NCBI GenBank assembly: GCA_020744225.1
Contig: JAGMWG010000018.1
Span: 1,116,001 to 1,180,000, forward strand
DNA from: Paraphoma chrysanthemicola
Lineage: Eukaryota; Ascomycota; Dothideomycetes; Pleosporales; Phaeosphaeriaceae
Direction: 5' to 3'
DNA length: 64,000 nt
Shown here one piece after another: positions 44,898-56,365 of this stretch. A model generated the notes under the pieces. It ran no database searches. It was not told the DNA's origin and worked only from the letters and a program-made list of their open reading frames with translations. Numbering within the stretch: the first letter of the stretch is position 1; every line of letters begins with the position of its first letter. Both the position numbers and the translations under genes were made by a program.

Positions 44898-46763
44898 CTA
44901 CTTCAAAGGTATATACACTGCGGACGCCGACGGATTCTCTCTCGTCTTCTCTTCCGTCGCAAAGCGCACCTTTCGACAATGAATACTGCTATCCTTATCC
45001 CAAACCATCCTGCCCAGTTTCTTATCCTTGCTCTTAAGGGCAACCGCATTACACAGACCGTCGCCGTTAAAATGCGACACCGCATTCAAGTCCATCGTCA
45101 ACGCCACGAGGGTTGGCATCTGGACCACTTTCGATGTAACTCTAGTAATTTTCCAAACGATCCACAGCATCGCGGCAGCAATGGAGAGACATGCGTTCAA
45201 AGCAAGCCATGCATAGAGTCGTGGTCGATTAATAGAGGCGCGGATCACTGACTCCATTTGTACTGCCGAGGCAGTCTCGTTCGAGGATTTGAGCTGGTAT
45301 AGTAGCGCAGAATGAGTCGAGTAGTATGCGGCTGATAACATCCCTTGGATATATCCTTCTAAGTTATTGTACCGGAACTCTCCGCCCACGTTCATAAGGA
45401 CTAGATTCCGCAAGACATCCGTCATCAGATCCAAAGTCGGTAGTACTGCAAGATCGGGCTTTATATCGAGCTCTGTGACTAGAGAGCTATTGGTTGGAAC
45501 TGCGATGTGCATGTCGTCCGCAGCACCAATAAGCGTAATGTCGCAAGCTTGTTGGTCAACCTTCCCAGCTGTGAAAGTAACCTCAGCAAGTAACCAACAA
45601 TCATACGCAGCCCAGCTATTGTTAAAAAACCAGGGAATGCGTAATTGCTGGGCGGTGGGTAAAATTCCGAAGATTGTGGTTGTGTTTGGGCATTGGGAAT
45701 GCACCGTTCCTTGGTCCGTCCCAATGCTGCCCACAAGGATAGGGATCGTCTTTTTACCCTTGTAGACAACAGCTTCGTACTTGTCCGAATCTTGAAATTT
45801 CCACTGTCTGGGCTGCAGGAAACCCAACGACCCTACCCTTCTTGCTAACGGTGGATTTTCCATCATACTTCCATTCCTGAGAGGATCTGACGTGCGGAGT
45901 TCGCTCGGCCAAGGCACCCATGCAATATCTACAGCCTCAAAGAATGGCATCGTCATGTTTCCAAGGCCGCCTTGGGGAAATTGTGGGTTGAGGTACAGAA
46001 ACCGCCTCGGGGTTCCTTGAGAAGAACGATTGAAAGCGCCTGCAAAATCTGGGCTTCTAATTCCCATGGTAGCAGCCTTGAGGGTAATCTCTTGAATGGC
46101 TGCCGGATAGTTAAACATCGGCCAATCGTTTTTTGGCTCGATCAGCGGTGGTGCGAGGTCTTGAGCTTGAGAGGGTATTGTCCGCGTGGAAGGTATCCAC
46201 TGTATCGAAGAGTTGGCAAGGGGCGCCGCGATAGAGGATGGCCACATGAGGACAATAACTATGATCGCAAAGAAAGACCTAGAAGAAGTACGCAAAGAGT
46301 CAGCCTCTATCTCACCTGGCGCAAGTGATTCTCACCAGAACATTTGCCGGACCGAGTACCAACGCGGCATGATTGGCATCCTCGAATCTACAACTCTGCA
46401 GAGCTCCACCAACGTAACACCGGCCTTTTCAAGAAGGGCAACGATCAGTCTCCAAGCGAGGAGAGCAGAGCACACATCTGCTATGAGCCGAATGACTACG
46501 AGTGTTGCAGATACAAGCGCAGTGACTTCCGCCTGGTAGAGTCCGGTTCCATCACGGCTGAAGCCCATTGTCGATGAGATCATAAAGGCGCGTCCATCAA
46601 CGCAGGTAAACATGACTCCAAGGAAAGCTGCGCATAGACCAAGATGAAGTGGGAACCAGAGCCATGCTCGGAAGGAGTTCCATACGCCTTGATCGTCGCG
46701 GCGAATCGTGCATACTTGACCGCGGCCCAGAAGACTCTCCATGCCTGTGTCCTGAATTGTCAT
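44898..46763 (-). CDS. fungal multi-pass membrane protein, unknown function
   Basis: Two exons, 46763..46336 and 46278..44898, give 602 aa. The upstream extension of the first frame begins with TTG, so the ATG at 46763 was taken. The intron has donor GTGAGA and acceptor TTCTAG and the join reads VRQMFWSFFAIIVIVLMW. Hydrophobic segments lie at about 37-54, 79-112 and 144-160, and one near the C-terminus at about 492-517 (LYAWLALNACLSIAAAMLWIVW). A large loop of ~330 residues between the third and fourth carries several N-glycosylation sites (NSS, NRS, NMT, NTT, NSS, NET), so it is probably extracellular or lumenal. This plan is common among lineage-specific membrane proteins of filamentous ascomycetes. 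I cannot name its function. Confidence 0.8.
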
Positions 46764-47727
46764 CTCGAAATGAAAACAATGCAGCCTTTTGAGATGAGGA
46801 AGTACTTTGAATATTCGAAGTGTGGTAGGGAGATCTGATGATATAAGGATTCGTGGATCTCGCAAGACTGAAGAAAAGGCGAAATGATGTCAAAGACTGC
46901 GGCTGGGAACGCATCCAATACTATAGTCGTGGAAGCCGCATGCGCGACTTTGCCTACTCAAGGCCGAGCTGCATCCTGACCGACATACACGAGCCTGTAA
47001 AGTCGGAATCATTGCGGGATTCGGCTGTGAAAGTGGTTCGAGTATGAGTTGTAACATTGAGGCGCTGAGTCGAACGCGGTCTGATTCGACAGTATTTTGC
47101 AGACAAAAAGCCGCCACTGTATGGTGCGGGGGCGAAAGGCAATACATCGATAAGGAATATGAACTACGCTTTCCAGTCGCAGAGTTTGGGGTGTCACCGC
47201 GTTTACATACAGCCTTCCCAGAACTGTTATGCTACGAGCCGACGGTGTACACCTAGAGTCTATGGCGACGTTTTATACTAGCCGCGAAGTTATCGCAATC
47301 CAGGTTTATAACAGAAGAGAGAAAGACGCTAAAGCGAGAATTATCGTAAACGCTAATACGGTTTCTGTATTGCAAACGCTGGATTTGGTTTTGGAAGGAT
47401 GGAAAAGGCTATCTTCGGTGGCTAATCGCTAAGGCCTGTAGGAAATTATGTGATTGTAGGGATAGGGACGCCTTAGCTGCATTACATCATTCCGCGGATA
47501 GAATCTATCTTTCAGCCTCGCTCTGTCATAAACGCTCATGAGCAGTGTCTTTCTGTGCTAACTTCCATGCCGTGTAGTACGTACTAGATTAAGCCCTAAT
47601 ATGTCTTTGTCTCTGGTTCAAGTTATAAGTTACTTTAGTAATCGCGGAAGATATGCTGCAACGCTTGTAATACGTGGTCCATGCCTGCATTTCGCGATTG
47701 ATCGAAGCTCGGGCTCTACGCAATCCT
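46764..47727. other. intergenic
   Basis: This is the promoter side of the membrane-protein gene and the 3' flank of the F-box gene. Frames of 60-85 codons on both strands show nothing recognisable. Confidence 0.45.
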
Positions 47728-49287
47728 TCACACAATACCGGCTTCTGTGACAGGACTCACATCCCGATCGAGCCCATGTTCGCGGATCCAAACACCCGCC
47801 TCTTCACTCTTCTTCCACCCAGCGCCTCTTTTCTGCAGCAGCTCAATGTACCCTGCTACGTCTTCAGCGAGTTGTTCATTGCGGCAGTCCAGGCTCCTGA
47901 ACTCTGCGCCATCAGTGAAATCAAACACTCCCAGAAAGCTAGCCAGCACCTTGTAGCTCTCATTCCACTCGAGCCAAAAGTCGCTGCGCTGTGCTCGACC
48001 CATGCGCTTGGGATTGTCAAGTGTATTGTTTTCCGGTCCTGGCGCAAGCTGGAAGCTCACTCGTTTCAACGTTGAGACCTTGTGTAGCGCTCGGATGATG
48101 TCTGTCACGTTTGTGACGAAGGGAAACACGCCAGTGAAGCTGAATGATGTGATTTTGCAGCATTCTTGCACCTCCTTTGCCATGCGGAGGAGAAGGAGGT
48201 AGAGAATCTTGGGCGATTGCTTGAGATGGTACTCGTATGTGCTGTATGCTGTGACCGATGATCCTTCGTTGTATCCGATATGATGCCATGGCCGCTGATG
48301 TATCAAGGAGGTACTCCAGGCTCGACAGTCCGATTTCATATGTTCTAGGCGTGGCTGCTCGGACTGTAACAGCTCAATATAGTGCATCTTCATGTCGAAG
48401 GCCCACGTATCGGGGCTAAGTACCTGCACATCCAGCAATCCGGCAAGAGTGGCTGGCGGTGCAGCAACGACAAGGCGAACCGGTTCGAGGTGCTGGAATA
48501 CCTGAGTCCATATCTCCGCAACGGTACGAGCGAGAGGGGCATCGGCAGCGCTCACATGCCGAAGTTCGTACTCCTTATCAGTGTGCACGACCACGCTCTT
48601 GATGTGATGTTTTAGATCGTACTGTGCGACAAACGCCGCGAAAGTCTTGAAACTTCTCGGAAGATGCGGGAGCCAAATGGTTGGTGGTACTGCCTTGAGG
48701 AATTCATCGCCCTCCTGGACTCGACACAAGTTGATGAGCAAGTCGTCAAAAGCCTCCTCGTATGCAAACGTAGAGCTGCTTTTGAACTTGTTGCACATCT
48801 GGTGGTAGATGCGAAATTCATGGTTGCTTAGTGTCGACAGTTGCGTCTGCATGCTGTCCACTAGTCGTGCGTCGACGGGAACCCATTCTGGCTCTTTGTC
48901 TAGTGCTAGACGCGAATAGCGGAAAAGGTACGGAAGGACGATCTTACGCCACCGTCGTGATACAAGAGAGAGAAGTTTAAGTGGTGTGGCTTCGGATTCT
49001 GTCACATCCGCAGATGGCTCGTGCGTAAATTTGACGATCGAAGGAGGCTCGGTGTCAAGGTGTAAAGCAATTTGTATAAGTAGTTCATTGGGTAGTGAGT
49101 CCATTGTTGTGAATGGCTGCGAGTTCTTATCTTCAAGTAGCGCGAGTAAAGCGTAATTCATGGCATACACTATGGAGACGACATGGGTGACTTTCAGTGA
49201 TCGAGTCTTGGCTGTGTCGACATGGAGAAACTTTGCAAGGTTGTTGGAGGACGTTGTGATAAAGATGTTCAGAACCTGGTCAGACAT
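47728..49287 (-). CDS. F-box-like protein
   Basis: A single frame of 519 aa from the ATG at 49287. The F-box-like segment is at about 62-120 (DSLPNELLIQIALHLDTEPP, then LLSLVSRRWRKIVLPYLFRY). The first 61 residues could instead be leader, since Met62 directly starts the F-box (alternative start at 49104). The rest has no recognisable repeat; it resembles the divergent ligand regions of fungal F-box proteins. Known of the family: F-box proteins bind Skp1 and choose substrates for SCF ubiquitin ligases. The substrate is unknown. A charged region with a KWRxxx-like KKSEEAGVWIREHGLDRD lies near the C-terminus. Confidence 0.75.
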   Translation of the reverse strand: MSDQVLNIFITTSSNNLAKFLHVDTAKTRSLKVTHVVSIVYAMNYALLALLEDKNSQPFTTMDSLPNELLIQIALHLDTEPPSIVKFTHEPSADVTESEATPLKLLSLVSRRWRKIVLPYLFRYSRLALDKEPEWVPVDARLVDSMQTQLSTLSNHEFRIYHQMCNKFKSSSTFAYEEAFDDLLINLCRVQEGDEFLKAVPPTIWLPHLPRSFKTFAAFVAQYDLKHHIKSVVVHTDKEYELRHVSAADAPLARTVAEIWTQVFQHLEPVRLVVAAPPATLAGLLDVQVLSPDTWAFDMKMHYIELLQSEQPRLEHMKSDCRAWSTSLIHQRPWHHIGYNEGSSVTAYSTYEYHLKQSPKILYLLLLRMAKEVQECCKITSFSFTGVFPFVTNVTDIIRALHKVSTLKRVSFQLAPGPENNTLDNPKRMGRAQRSDFWLEWNESYKVLASFLGVFDFTDGAEFRSLDCRNEQLAEDVAGYIELLQKRGAGWKKSEEAGVWIREHGLDRDVSPVTEAGIV

Positions 49288-49398
49288 TGAGCATTCCGAG
49301 TTACGTCATTCCGATATCTGACAATCGAATTTAACAAGCCGCGGCATCCCTACACCGACATTGCAATCTGAACTTGACAGCTTGGCTGCATTCCTTTA

Positions 49399-50178
49399 CT
49401 AGAATCCGGCCCTGATAGTTCCCTCAAGCCATGCGACCCCGGCCATAACACCATCTACTATGCGCACCCGCTTTCCATCAACCTCACCCAGCTCCTCGAT
49501 GCACGCCTCCCTGACCATCTGATCCATACCAGACATACCTGCACAGCCGAGACAGATGGCACCAACTTTGCCCTTTTTCAAGAGTCGCTTTACAGCATCC
49601 TTCATCTTCTTGCGCACTTCTTCGGCAGGTGCATCGTGCAAATCCGTCGCATTCAGCCCTGTTGTTTCGACACCAGCAAAACGTTTACTTGATTCTGACC
49701 CGGTTCCCAGAAAAGCTACCGTTGCCTCCGTGAGGATGTCTTCCCAGACTTTGCCAGTGCTCACGATGCCAAACTTCTCGTGTGGATGTATGACTTGCAG
49801 GCTTGTGCTGACGCTCGCTTCGAATATGCCAGTGACGGGCTTACGTCCGCTTTTGATGACGGGTTCATCTTTCAGGAGTGGGACAAGTGGATGCTGCGAG
49901 TAGCACGCAACGAGAAATCCATCATGGCGGTCGAGGTCCTGTCGAAGAGTCGGTAGGCAGTGATCGGCTGATTCTGCAGCATCATCTTCGTTGTTGATGC
50001 TCTTGGGCCCCGATGGTGCAGTGAAGTATTCATGTGCGGTCTACCTATGGTCAGTCATGAGTGATAATGCTGGGAGGTGCTGATTGACGTCTTTGTACTG
50101 AAGCGCATCGACCAGCGGCTTCAGACCATTGGTCATGGACTCTGTCGAGTTGGGATTGATGATGAGTATTGAACGCAT
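49399..50178 (-). CDS. Asp/Glu/hydantoin racemase family protein (Dcg1-like)
   Basis: Two exons, 50178..50089 and 50040..49399, give 243 aa. The intron is phase 0. Its donor is GTCAAT, weaker than usual, and the acceptor is GGTAG; the alternatives break the frame or hit a stop. The product begins MRSILIINPNSTESMTNGLK. Motifs of the family: INPNST near the start, EYFTAPSGPKSINNEDDAAE, DGFLVACYSQHPLV with the first catalytic Cys, VTGIFEASV, and AICLGCAGMSGMD with the second Cys. Yeast Dcg1 has the same plan and length; it is under nitrogen catabolite control and its substrate is not settled. Family members racemise or cleave hydantoin and allantoin-type compounds. Placement in nitrogen or purine breakdown is inference. 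Confidence 0.9.
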
Positions 50179-50740
50179 TTTGGCGTATCTAGGGTTGAAA
50201 CCGCGACGGTACTCGCCCATTGGAGGCCTTCAAGACTGTCGTGACCATTTTCGCGTCCTGTTGCCCCGCGTCAAATTTGAAGATACGGCGCGTGATGGAG
50301 ATGCAAAGTGGAGCCGCGGCTTCGGTACAAGGGTGCGAGGTCCAGATTCAAAATGACGTCACTTATGGGAATTAACAACACCAAGCATAGATACTGTAAA
50401 CAGTGCTTGTGATGGTCAACGGGTTGGGTCGTGAGATTTGTGGTCACGCAAGAGGTATTTGTTTAGATAGATGTTTGTATTAGGTTATGGTGGGTAAGAC
50501 TCCATTGCTAAACCCATGTAGCTCCACGCAACCAGCTCTCTGGTGCTTCCAACTTCCTCAAGTACGGATGAGAGGCTCAACATGCTGCCATGCTATGCTG
50601 GTAGGCTGCCATAATACTATTCGACCAACGCCGTCGCAAACAGGTATAAGGCTGTGCGGCTGTTAGCTGTCATTCGCGGCCCGTGCGGAAGTGGTGTGAC
50701 TGACAGATCGTGAACTCGTCAAACAAGAGGTAGTCGTCGA
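50179..50740. other. intergenic
   Basis: Promoter of the Dcg1-like gene and 3' flank of the micropeptide candidate. No other gene seen. Confidence 0.5.
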
Positions 50741-50930
50741 CTAGCGGAAGCAGCTGAAGCGGCCGCAGGAGAGGCGGAAGGGAGCGCGTCGAACACCGTG
50801 CCTGTCAGCAACGACACCGCCGCCTATGGTTCGTTAGCAACGGATACCGGCAAGTTGAGGCCATCTAGATCAGGGCTAAGCACTTACCGGCATGGCGACC
50901 GCCGAAACCCTTATGCCACATAAGACCCAT
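50741..50930 (-). CDS. 41-aa two-exon micropeptide candidate
   Basis: Two exons, 50930..50888 and 50823..50741, give 41 aa beginning MGLMWHKGFGGRHAG and ending SCGRFSCFR. Support comes from several independent signals. The donor is the perfect GTAAGTG, a branch-like GCTAAC lies shortly before the ATAG acceptor, the intron is 64 bp, and the leader just before the ATG is A/C-rich (CAACACAACAACA) as in strongly translated fungal messages. A TATATAA box lies about 117 bp upstream of the ATG. The peptide is basic and Gly/Arg/His-rich with two Cys near the C-terminus (SCGRFSC). There is no signal peptide or membrane segment. I do not recognise a family. The alternative is a spliced noncoding RNA with a fortuitous short frame. 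Confidence 0.5.
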
Positions 50931-51945
50931 TGTTGTTGTGTTGGTTGGAGAAGTTGGGAAGTTTGTTGATACTGCTTGTAATTTCTTCAAAAGACTTGGA
51001 GAGATGCTTGAAGGTGCTGAAGAAGTTGAGCGGTCTGGCGCGTAGGTTATATAGGCGAGTGTTGTGACGGGGAGGCTGATTGAAAGCAGGGACGAGCAGG
51101 CACGGGGAGCTGCACGCTACGTCACGCCAAGCGGATTGGCCAGCGTCAACTTGGGGCTGAGCAGCCAGATCGAACGACAACGACCGATGTGGACTGTCCT
51201 GAAAGTCTAGCCTGACCTCTTTCGACGCGTCGCTGTGGCTGTTCACTGTGATCGACAGAGAAAGGCAGCTCTTGGTTCGACAGCACGCGGGGCTGTTGGG
51301 TGGACAAAGTGGTGCGCCACAGCTCCGCGGCCCAAGACTCGAAGCGGCAGATCGATATCAACCGAGATTGCACTTTTATGTGGCTGTAAATTGTAGCGGT
51401 TTCGTCATTGCGACGAGGACTGGGGAAAAGCAGAAAGCACTTGCAGTAGCTAAAATCGCTCCGACTGAACGTAATGGTCCAGCGCGTCACTACTTGACAG
51501 ATTTTCAGCATTTCCAGGTCCATCTTCGACACGCCAAATGTGGCTGTGAACATTATTCAGTGTAACCACAGCTTTGGGCGACAGATGCGCATCGCACGCA
51601 CTCCCCAACACTGCAGTATGTGCGACCAGGGCTCATGTAGCGCATTATAACTTCACTGCCGATTTGGGGGGGACACCAATATTGCTTATGGTGTCAATAG
51701 TAGCGAGCCAGCAAATGATGAAAAGGCCACACCTATTGCCCGTGTACCATGATCCCAAGGAGGAGATTTGTTTGCGCCCTAGATACCCAAAAATCGTCCC
51801 TATATTGTACAATGTCGTTTCGGAGCGGCCCCCACATTTGGGGATGGCGCGCTTTTGAATGGATGCACTGAAATCCGACCCAAGCCCTCATTCGTAAGGC
51901 TCATGCATGCTTTTCATCTGGCGCTGGCATATCCAGTCCGCATTA
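50931..51945. other. intergenic
   Basis: The first 120 bases are the leader and TATA region of the micropeptide candidate. The rest has several short frames on both strands (for example 51248-51565 plus, 105 codons) without motifs. No gene is supported. Confidence 0.45.
51047..51053 (-). promoter_or_regulatory. TATA box for the micropeptide candidate
   Basis: On the minus strand the sequence reads TATATAA, about 117 bp before the ATG at 50930. Its position and the following leader fit a core promoter, although the match is by eye only. Confidence 0.45.
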
Positions 51946-52323
51946 TTACCTGCCTGGCAGGCCGCCTTGCTGTGCCATTGCGGCGTTCTGCTCTTGGAAC
52001 CGGTCGCCCAACCGCTGTGATCCCTTCATGTGCTTGTCGACGCATCGCATGATGCAGCTTTCTTCGCGCGAGGTGAGGGACTTGCTCTCGAAGCCGTTGA
52101 CGCAGTGGTCGAAGCATTGTTGGACGAGGTTCGAGTACATCTGTTGGACTGCATCAGCAAAGACTGTACAAATGCAAGCAAGAGAGTCAACCTACATTCA
52201 TGAACTCCTTCATTTGCTTCTTCTCCATGCGATTCTGCAGCTCGCGCTGTTCCGATGCCGTGAGTCTGCGCGCAATTAGCATGTGCCGTGTGTGCGCAAG
52301 GACTTTGCAGCATACGAGTCCAT
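51946..52323 (-). CDS. tim9: mitochondrial small TIM chaperone Tim9
   Basis: Three exons, 52323..52316 (8 nt, ATGGACTC), 52265..52196 and 52140..51946, give 90 aa. The joins give MDSLTASEQRELQ and KEFMNMYSNLVQQ, both matching the expected Tim9 order. The first intron has donor GTATGC and acceptor GCGCAG with a CTAAT branch-like site; the second has GTAGGT and CAACAG. The twin CX3C motif is Cys35-Cys39 (CFDHC) and Cys55-Cys59 (CIMRC), the disulphide-forming signature of small TIMs. Tim9 pairs with Tim10 in the intermembrane space to carry hydrophobic carrier and beta-barrel precursors to TIM22 and SAM. It lies head-to-head with the RhoGAP gene (about 890 bp apart). Confidence 0.96.
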
Positions 52324-53214
52324 TTTTGCTTGCTTATGTGTGTATTAATGGAAGTTTCTCAGGTAGAAGTAGTTGTGGCGTCGGGACTGTCGTGTGGTGT
52401 TGGTCGTGTGCGGGATGCTGGGCTGGTCTTTGCCTATGAGCTCAGAGCTGTTTCCCAAAATTCTGGATTCCGCACGGGCCATGCCGCAACCGCTCCTTCC
52501 TCCACAACCGGAACCCTGCCATGCGACCAACCCGTCCAGCCCGTAGGAACAAGTCGACGCCGTGGAAGGGACTTGGACCGCGACAGACTCCCTACCGCAC
52601 CCTAATCTTAGTCCCCATCGGCACACGGTCGCACAGCGTCAGTATCGTACCATTCGCGGCGCCGCGCTTGTACCTGTACCGTCGATGCCAAGGCCTCTTT
52701 ATTATTGAACGAGAACAGCGATATACAGAACAACAACGTCTTCTTAGATGCCATCTTGCTAGCACTCGACCATTTCTGCAGCCGACGGGACCAGGCCTTC
52801 TGTGCGTGTTTGCAAGTCAGCAGACGCCGTGCGCTCTCTCCAGGATTCTGTCGATTGGCCCAGCAGCCACACCACAGCCGCTAGCTGCTGTCCTCCGCCA
52901 GTGCCCCTAACCGCTGCTGCTACTCGAGCTCCGTCGTGTTCAGTCTACGCCAACCTGTCGCTCGCGCCAGCACTGCTCAGCACACCACCTCTGTCGCCGT
53001 CGCCTGCGCACTCCTGTCCGCGAACACGCCGTGGTGACCGACCCCAGCACTGCGCTCCTCGTGTTCGCTGTGACGTCGCGGGCCCGTACGCCTACCGCCT
53101 ACCCACTTTGGGCCCAGCTGCACCTCACAGTATCGCGACTTCGCAGCCCGCTGCAGCTGATCGCCACGCGAAAGCCTCGCACGAGGGAGCTGCGATTCTC
53201 CTAGCTCGCCTGCC
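52324..53214. other. divergent intergenic region
   Basis: Upstream regions of tim9 (minus) and the RhoGAP gene (plus). C-rich DNA gives open frames of 105-174 codons in several frames, without domains. I read it as promoters and 5' leader of the RhoGAP gene. Confidence 0.5.
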
Positions 53215-56200
53215 ATGCCCGCCCCAGGGTCGCAGAACCACATGCACACGCCGCGAGTGCGCAACGGCGAGCCCCAGCCCGCCGCGATTCAGACACCGGA
53301 GCCAGCGTCCGCTAAGCGCGACCTGACCTCGTGGTGGAGGCAGTTCAGCAAACGCCCCGCGAAGAAGGACGAAGACAAAGGTACAACCTCCACTGCGGGC
53401 GCAATGGCAGGCTGGCATGGCTGCATTGCGGCCTGTTCAGCTGCGCGCGGGCGTACCTGATACGGCTGAAGCCTGCTCTTGGAGCGCCTGCATTACCCCC
53501 GCCTTCGTCAGTCGTGTGCATTCACTGACATATATTGCTACACACAGAAGCTGCGCTCCCTGGCATCTTTGGCGTGCCACTCATCCAAAGCATACCCTAT
53601 GCCAATGTCGCCATCTCGCTGTTCAACGAGCATGGCGAGAGCTACATCTACGGCTACGTGCCCATTGTCGTCGCAAAGTGCGGAGTTTACCTGAAAGAAA
53701 AGGGTTAGTAGCATGCTCACTATACCTCGCGCAACGCTGATGGCCCAAAGCTACCGATGTGGAGGGAATCTTCCGCCTGGCTGGCTCAGAGAAGAGGATC
53801 AAGGAGCTGAAAACAGCTTTCGACACCCCACCAAGATACGGAAAAGGCCTTGACTGGACCGGCTACACCGTGCATGATGCTGCCAACATATTGCGAAGGT
53901 ACTTCAACAACCTCCCTGAGCCCATCATCCCGCTAGGCAACTATGATCCGTTCCGCCAACCCTTGCGAGGACACCAAGCTGAAGCAGTTGGACATATCGA
54001 GGGCCAATCGCCGTCCACTGGAGGCTTTGACCCTGACGCGGCCGTGCGGATATACCAGCACCTCATCAAGGGCCTGCCATCACTGAACCGCCAGCTACTT
54101 TTGTATATTCTGGATCTGCTTGCAGTCTTTGCAGCCAAGTCTGATGTCAACAAAATGACGACTCACAATCTCGCAGCCATTTTCCAGCCCGGAATATTGT
54201 CCCATCCTCAGCACGACATGTCCCCAGCAGACTATCGATTGAGTCAGGATGTTCTTATTTTCCTCATCGATAACCAGGACCACTTCTTGATTGGCATGGA
54301 AGGCACTGCTGTGGACGAAGGAACCGTCAGACACATTGAGAGCGGTCCACCTACACCACAAGCAAGGACCCCGACGACGCCTGGGCGAAACAACTCAGGC
54401 ATTGGTCGATCTACATCAACTTCGTCCAGTGCCGGTGCCGAGAGTGTACGCAAGTTCAATGGCGTGCGAAGGAATGTGTCTACATCCTCGAAGCGCTCAC
54501 GGCACTCAGGAGCGGTTCCAAGTCCCATTACGCCTGCATTTTCAACGCCTACCACCTCGGGTGTTCATCGGTCCAACACTCTACCTTCAAAGCGGTCTCC
54601 TGCGCTAAATAGCCCGCGCTTCCCTAGGGAGAAGTCTGGACCAACCACGCCCAGCACTGAGGAAGTGAAGTCTCCATTGACCTCACCAATTGCCGCTGAG
54701 GCAGCAGCGATTGTTGCCAGCCTCGGGCACACGTCCAAGCAGACAGCCGCAACATCAGGAGCTGCAGATTCGTCAAAGTCAGTGCAGCCCTCTGAAGATG
54801 CGCCTGAGCAAACAGCTGTTAAGCGCGCACAGACTATGCCTCCCCAAAGGATAGAGCTTCCACCGTCAGTTCCTCTGGCACCAATACCTCAGGACAAGGC
54901 ATCAGCAGTGACGCCCGCTATTCATGAGATACCTGGCGGTTTCCCGCTTCCGTCACCTGGTGTTATACCTCCCAGTGAAGATGTGACACCAAGCGCATCT
55001 GCACAAGAAGCTTCACAGCTGCTACCACCACCACCTGCTGCGGTTGCTGCCCAGCGCAGTCCACACCTGACACCGACACGAGAGAGGTCAGAATTCATGG
55101 AAGCACCCATCGATTCCGGCCCGACAGTTGACGGACACCCTGCGACGCGAACTTTCACACAAATCCTCTCGAAAGTGGCAGCTTCACCAGCGAGTGAAGC
55201 GAAAGATGGCCGCAAGCCTAATAAACTGCAGAAGAAGCGGATAGCCAACAGCGCGAATCCAAGCGCACACAGCTCAACACATTCTCTCACGGGCGGTGAG
55301 CTAGGCGCTGCCATGGCGCAGATACCGCCTGCGCAGCACTCGCCCTTGCATCCGCCGCAGCCTCCGTTCGCACAAGCGTATTCGCAAGCTGGCGGCTCCA
55401 AAGAGAATGTGCAGTCGCATAACAGCGATTCCGTATCCTCGCGCAATTCTGGTACGACCCTTAAGCCGAGCATGTCGCCATCGGCTTCCTTCAGATCGCA
55501 CTCGACTGCGACCGAGTATTCAGAGGCCGCCGACCCTACCGAAGAGGCAAAAGAGGAGAAGCGCAGTTTTTGGAAGGGACACAAGCGTGGAGACAGCCGG
55601 GCTACGCCAACCGCCAGCCAGACGGATCTGCATGGCTCGGTCCCTGGTGGAGATAAAAGCATGAGCTCTTTTGGAAGTGGTTCTGGATGGGGAGGGGGTA
55701 GTGGCTCTCGACGAAGCTTGCAATATGACTCCCATCAAAATCTGGATCTGTCGACGGCGTACGGTAGCCCTCCAGATCACGAGAAACCCGAGAAGAAAGG
55801 AGGTGCTTTTGATTGGTTTCACAAGATGAGACAAGACCACAAGGAGCGCTCAGACAAGAGGGAACGAGCCAAGAGTCCGCCAGGCAGTTCAAGCTTTTTG
55901 CCTGCCCCCTCGAACCTAAGGACGCCGCAGGATGGCTCCCCGGGGCGAGGGCGATCCATGGACATCCCTCGACCGACTGCTGATGCCTCCAAAGACGTGA
56001 CTCCCACTGCGTCGAGTCCACAGCCACAAAATACACATGCGGCTGGGAGTACCACCGTTGCGGTATCGCCGCATGTAGCTGGACACCCGCCTCACCCGTC
56101 GAGCATGCCACAGAACACACAGGTAGCTAGTGTGGTGCCTGTCACGCAGTCCCACTCGGCCCAGCCTTTGACCCATGATCATCCCACTGGAACTATTAGC

Positions 56201-56365
56201 AATCAGCATGTCCATACTGCACCAGATGCGTCTGGTGCGCCAAATTCGACGCCACGGCCGTCGACACCAACGCAGTCACATCACGCTCAGAGTGTTGCTC
56301 CAGAATCAAATGCCTCGCCTCTTCGGAACGAGCATTTCAACGTGCTCCCCACTCCCGGACCTTGA
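53215..56365 (+). CDS. Rho GTPase-activating protein, Sac7/Bag7-type
   Basis: Three exons, 53215..53380, 53548..53703 and 53751..56365, give 978 aa. The joins read EDKEAALPGIFGVPL and LKEKATDVEGIF, matching the conserved RhoGAP run. The RhoGAP domain covers about 60-240: GVPLIQSIPYANVAISLF, the catalytic arginine finger Arg116 in EGIFRLAGS, YGKGLDWTGYTVHDAANILR, RRYFNNLPEPIIPL and NLAAIFQPGILSHP. The remaining ~730 residues are disordered and rich in Ser, Thr and Pro. Sac7 and Bag7 turn off Rho1 in budding yeast and affect actin polarity and cell-wall signalling. That role here is inferred from close domain similarity. Confidence 0.92.

Noticed and set aside
54922..55662. 246-codon minus-strand open frame
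   Set aside because: Antisense of the Ser/Pro-rich tail of the RhoGAP gene; no motifs.
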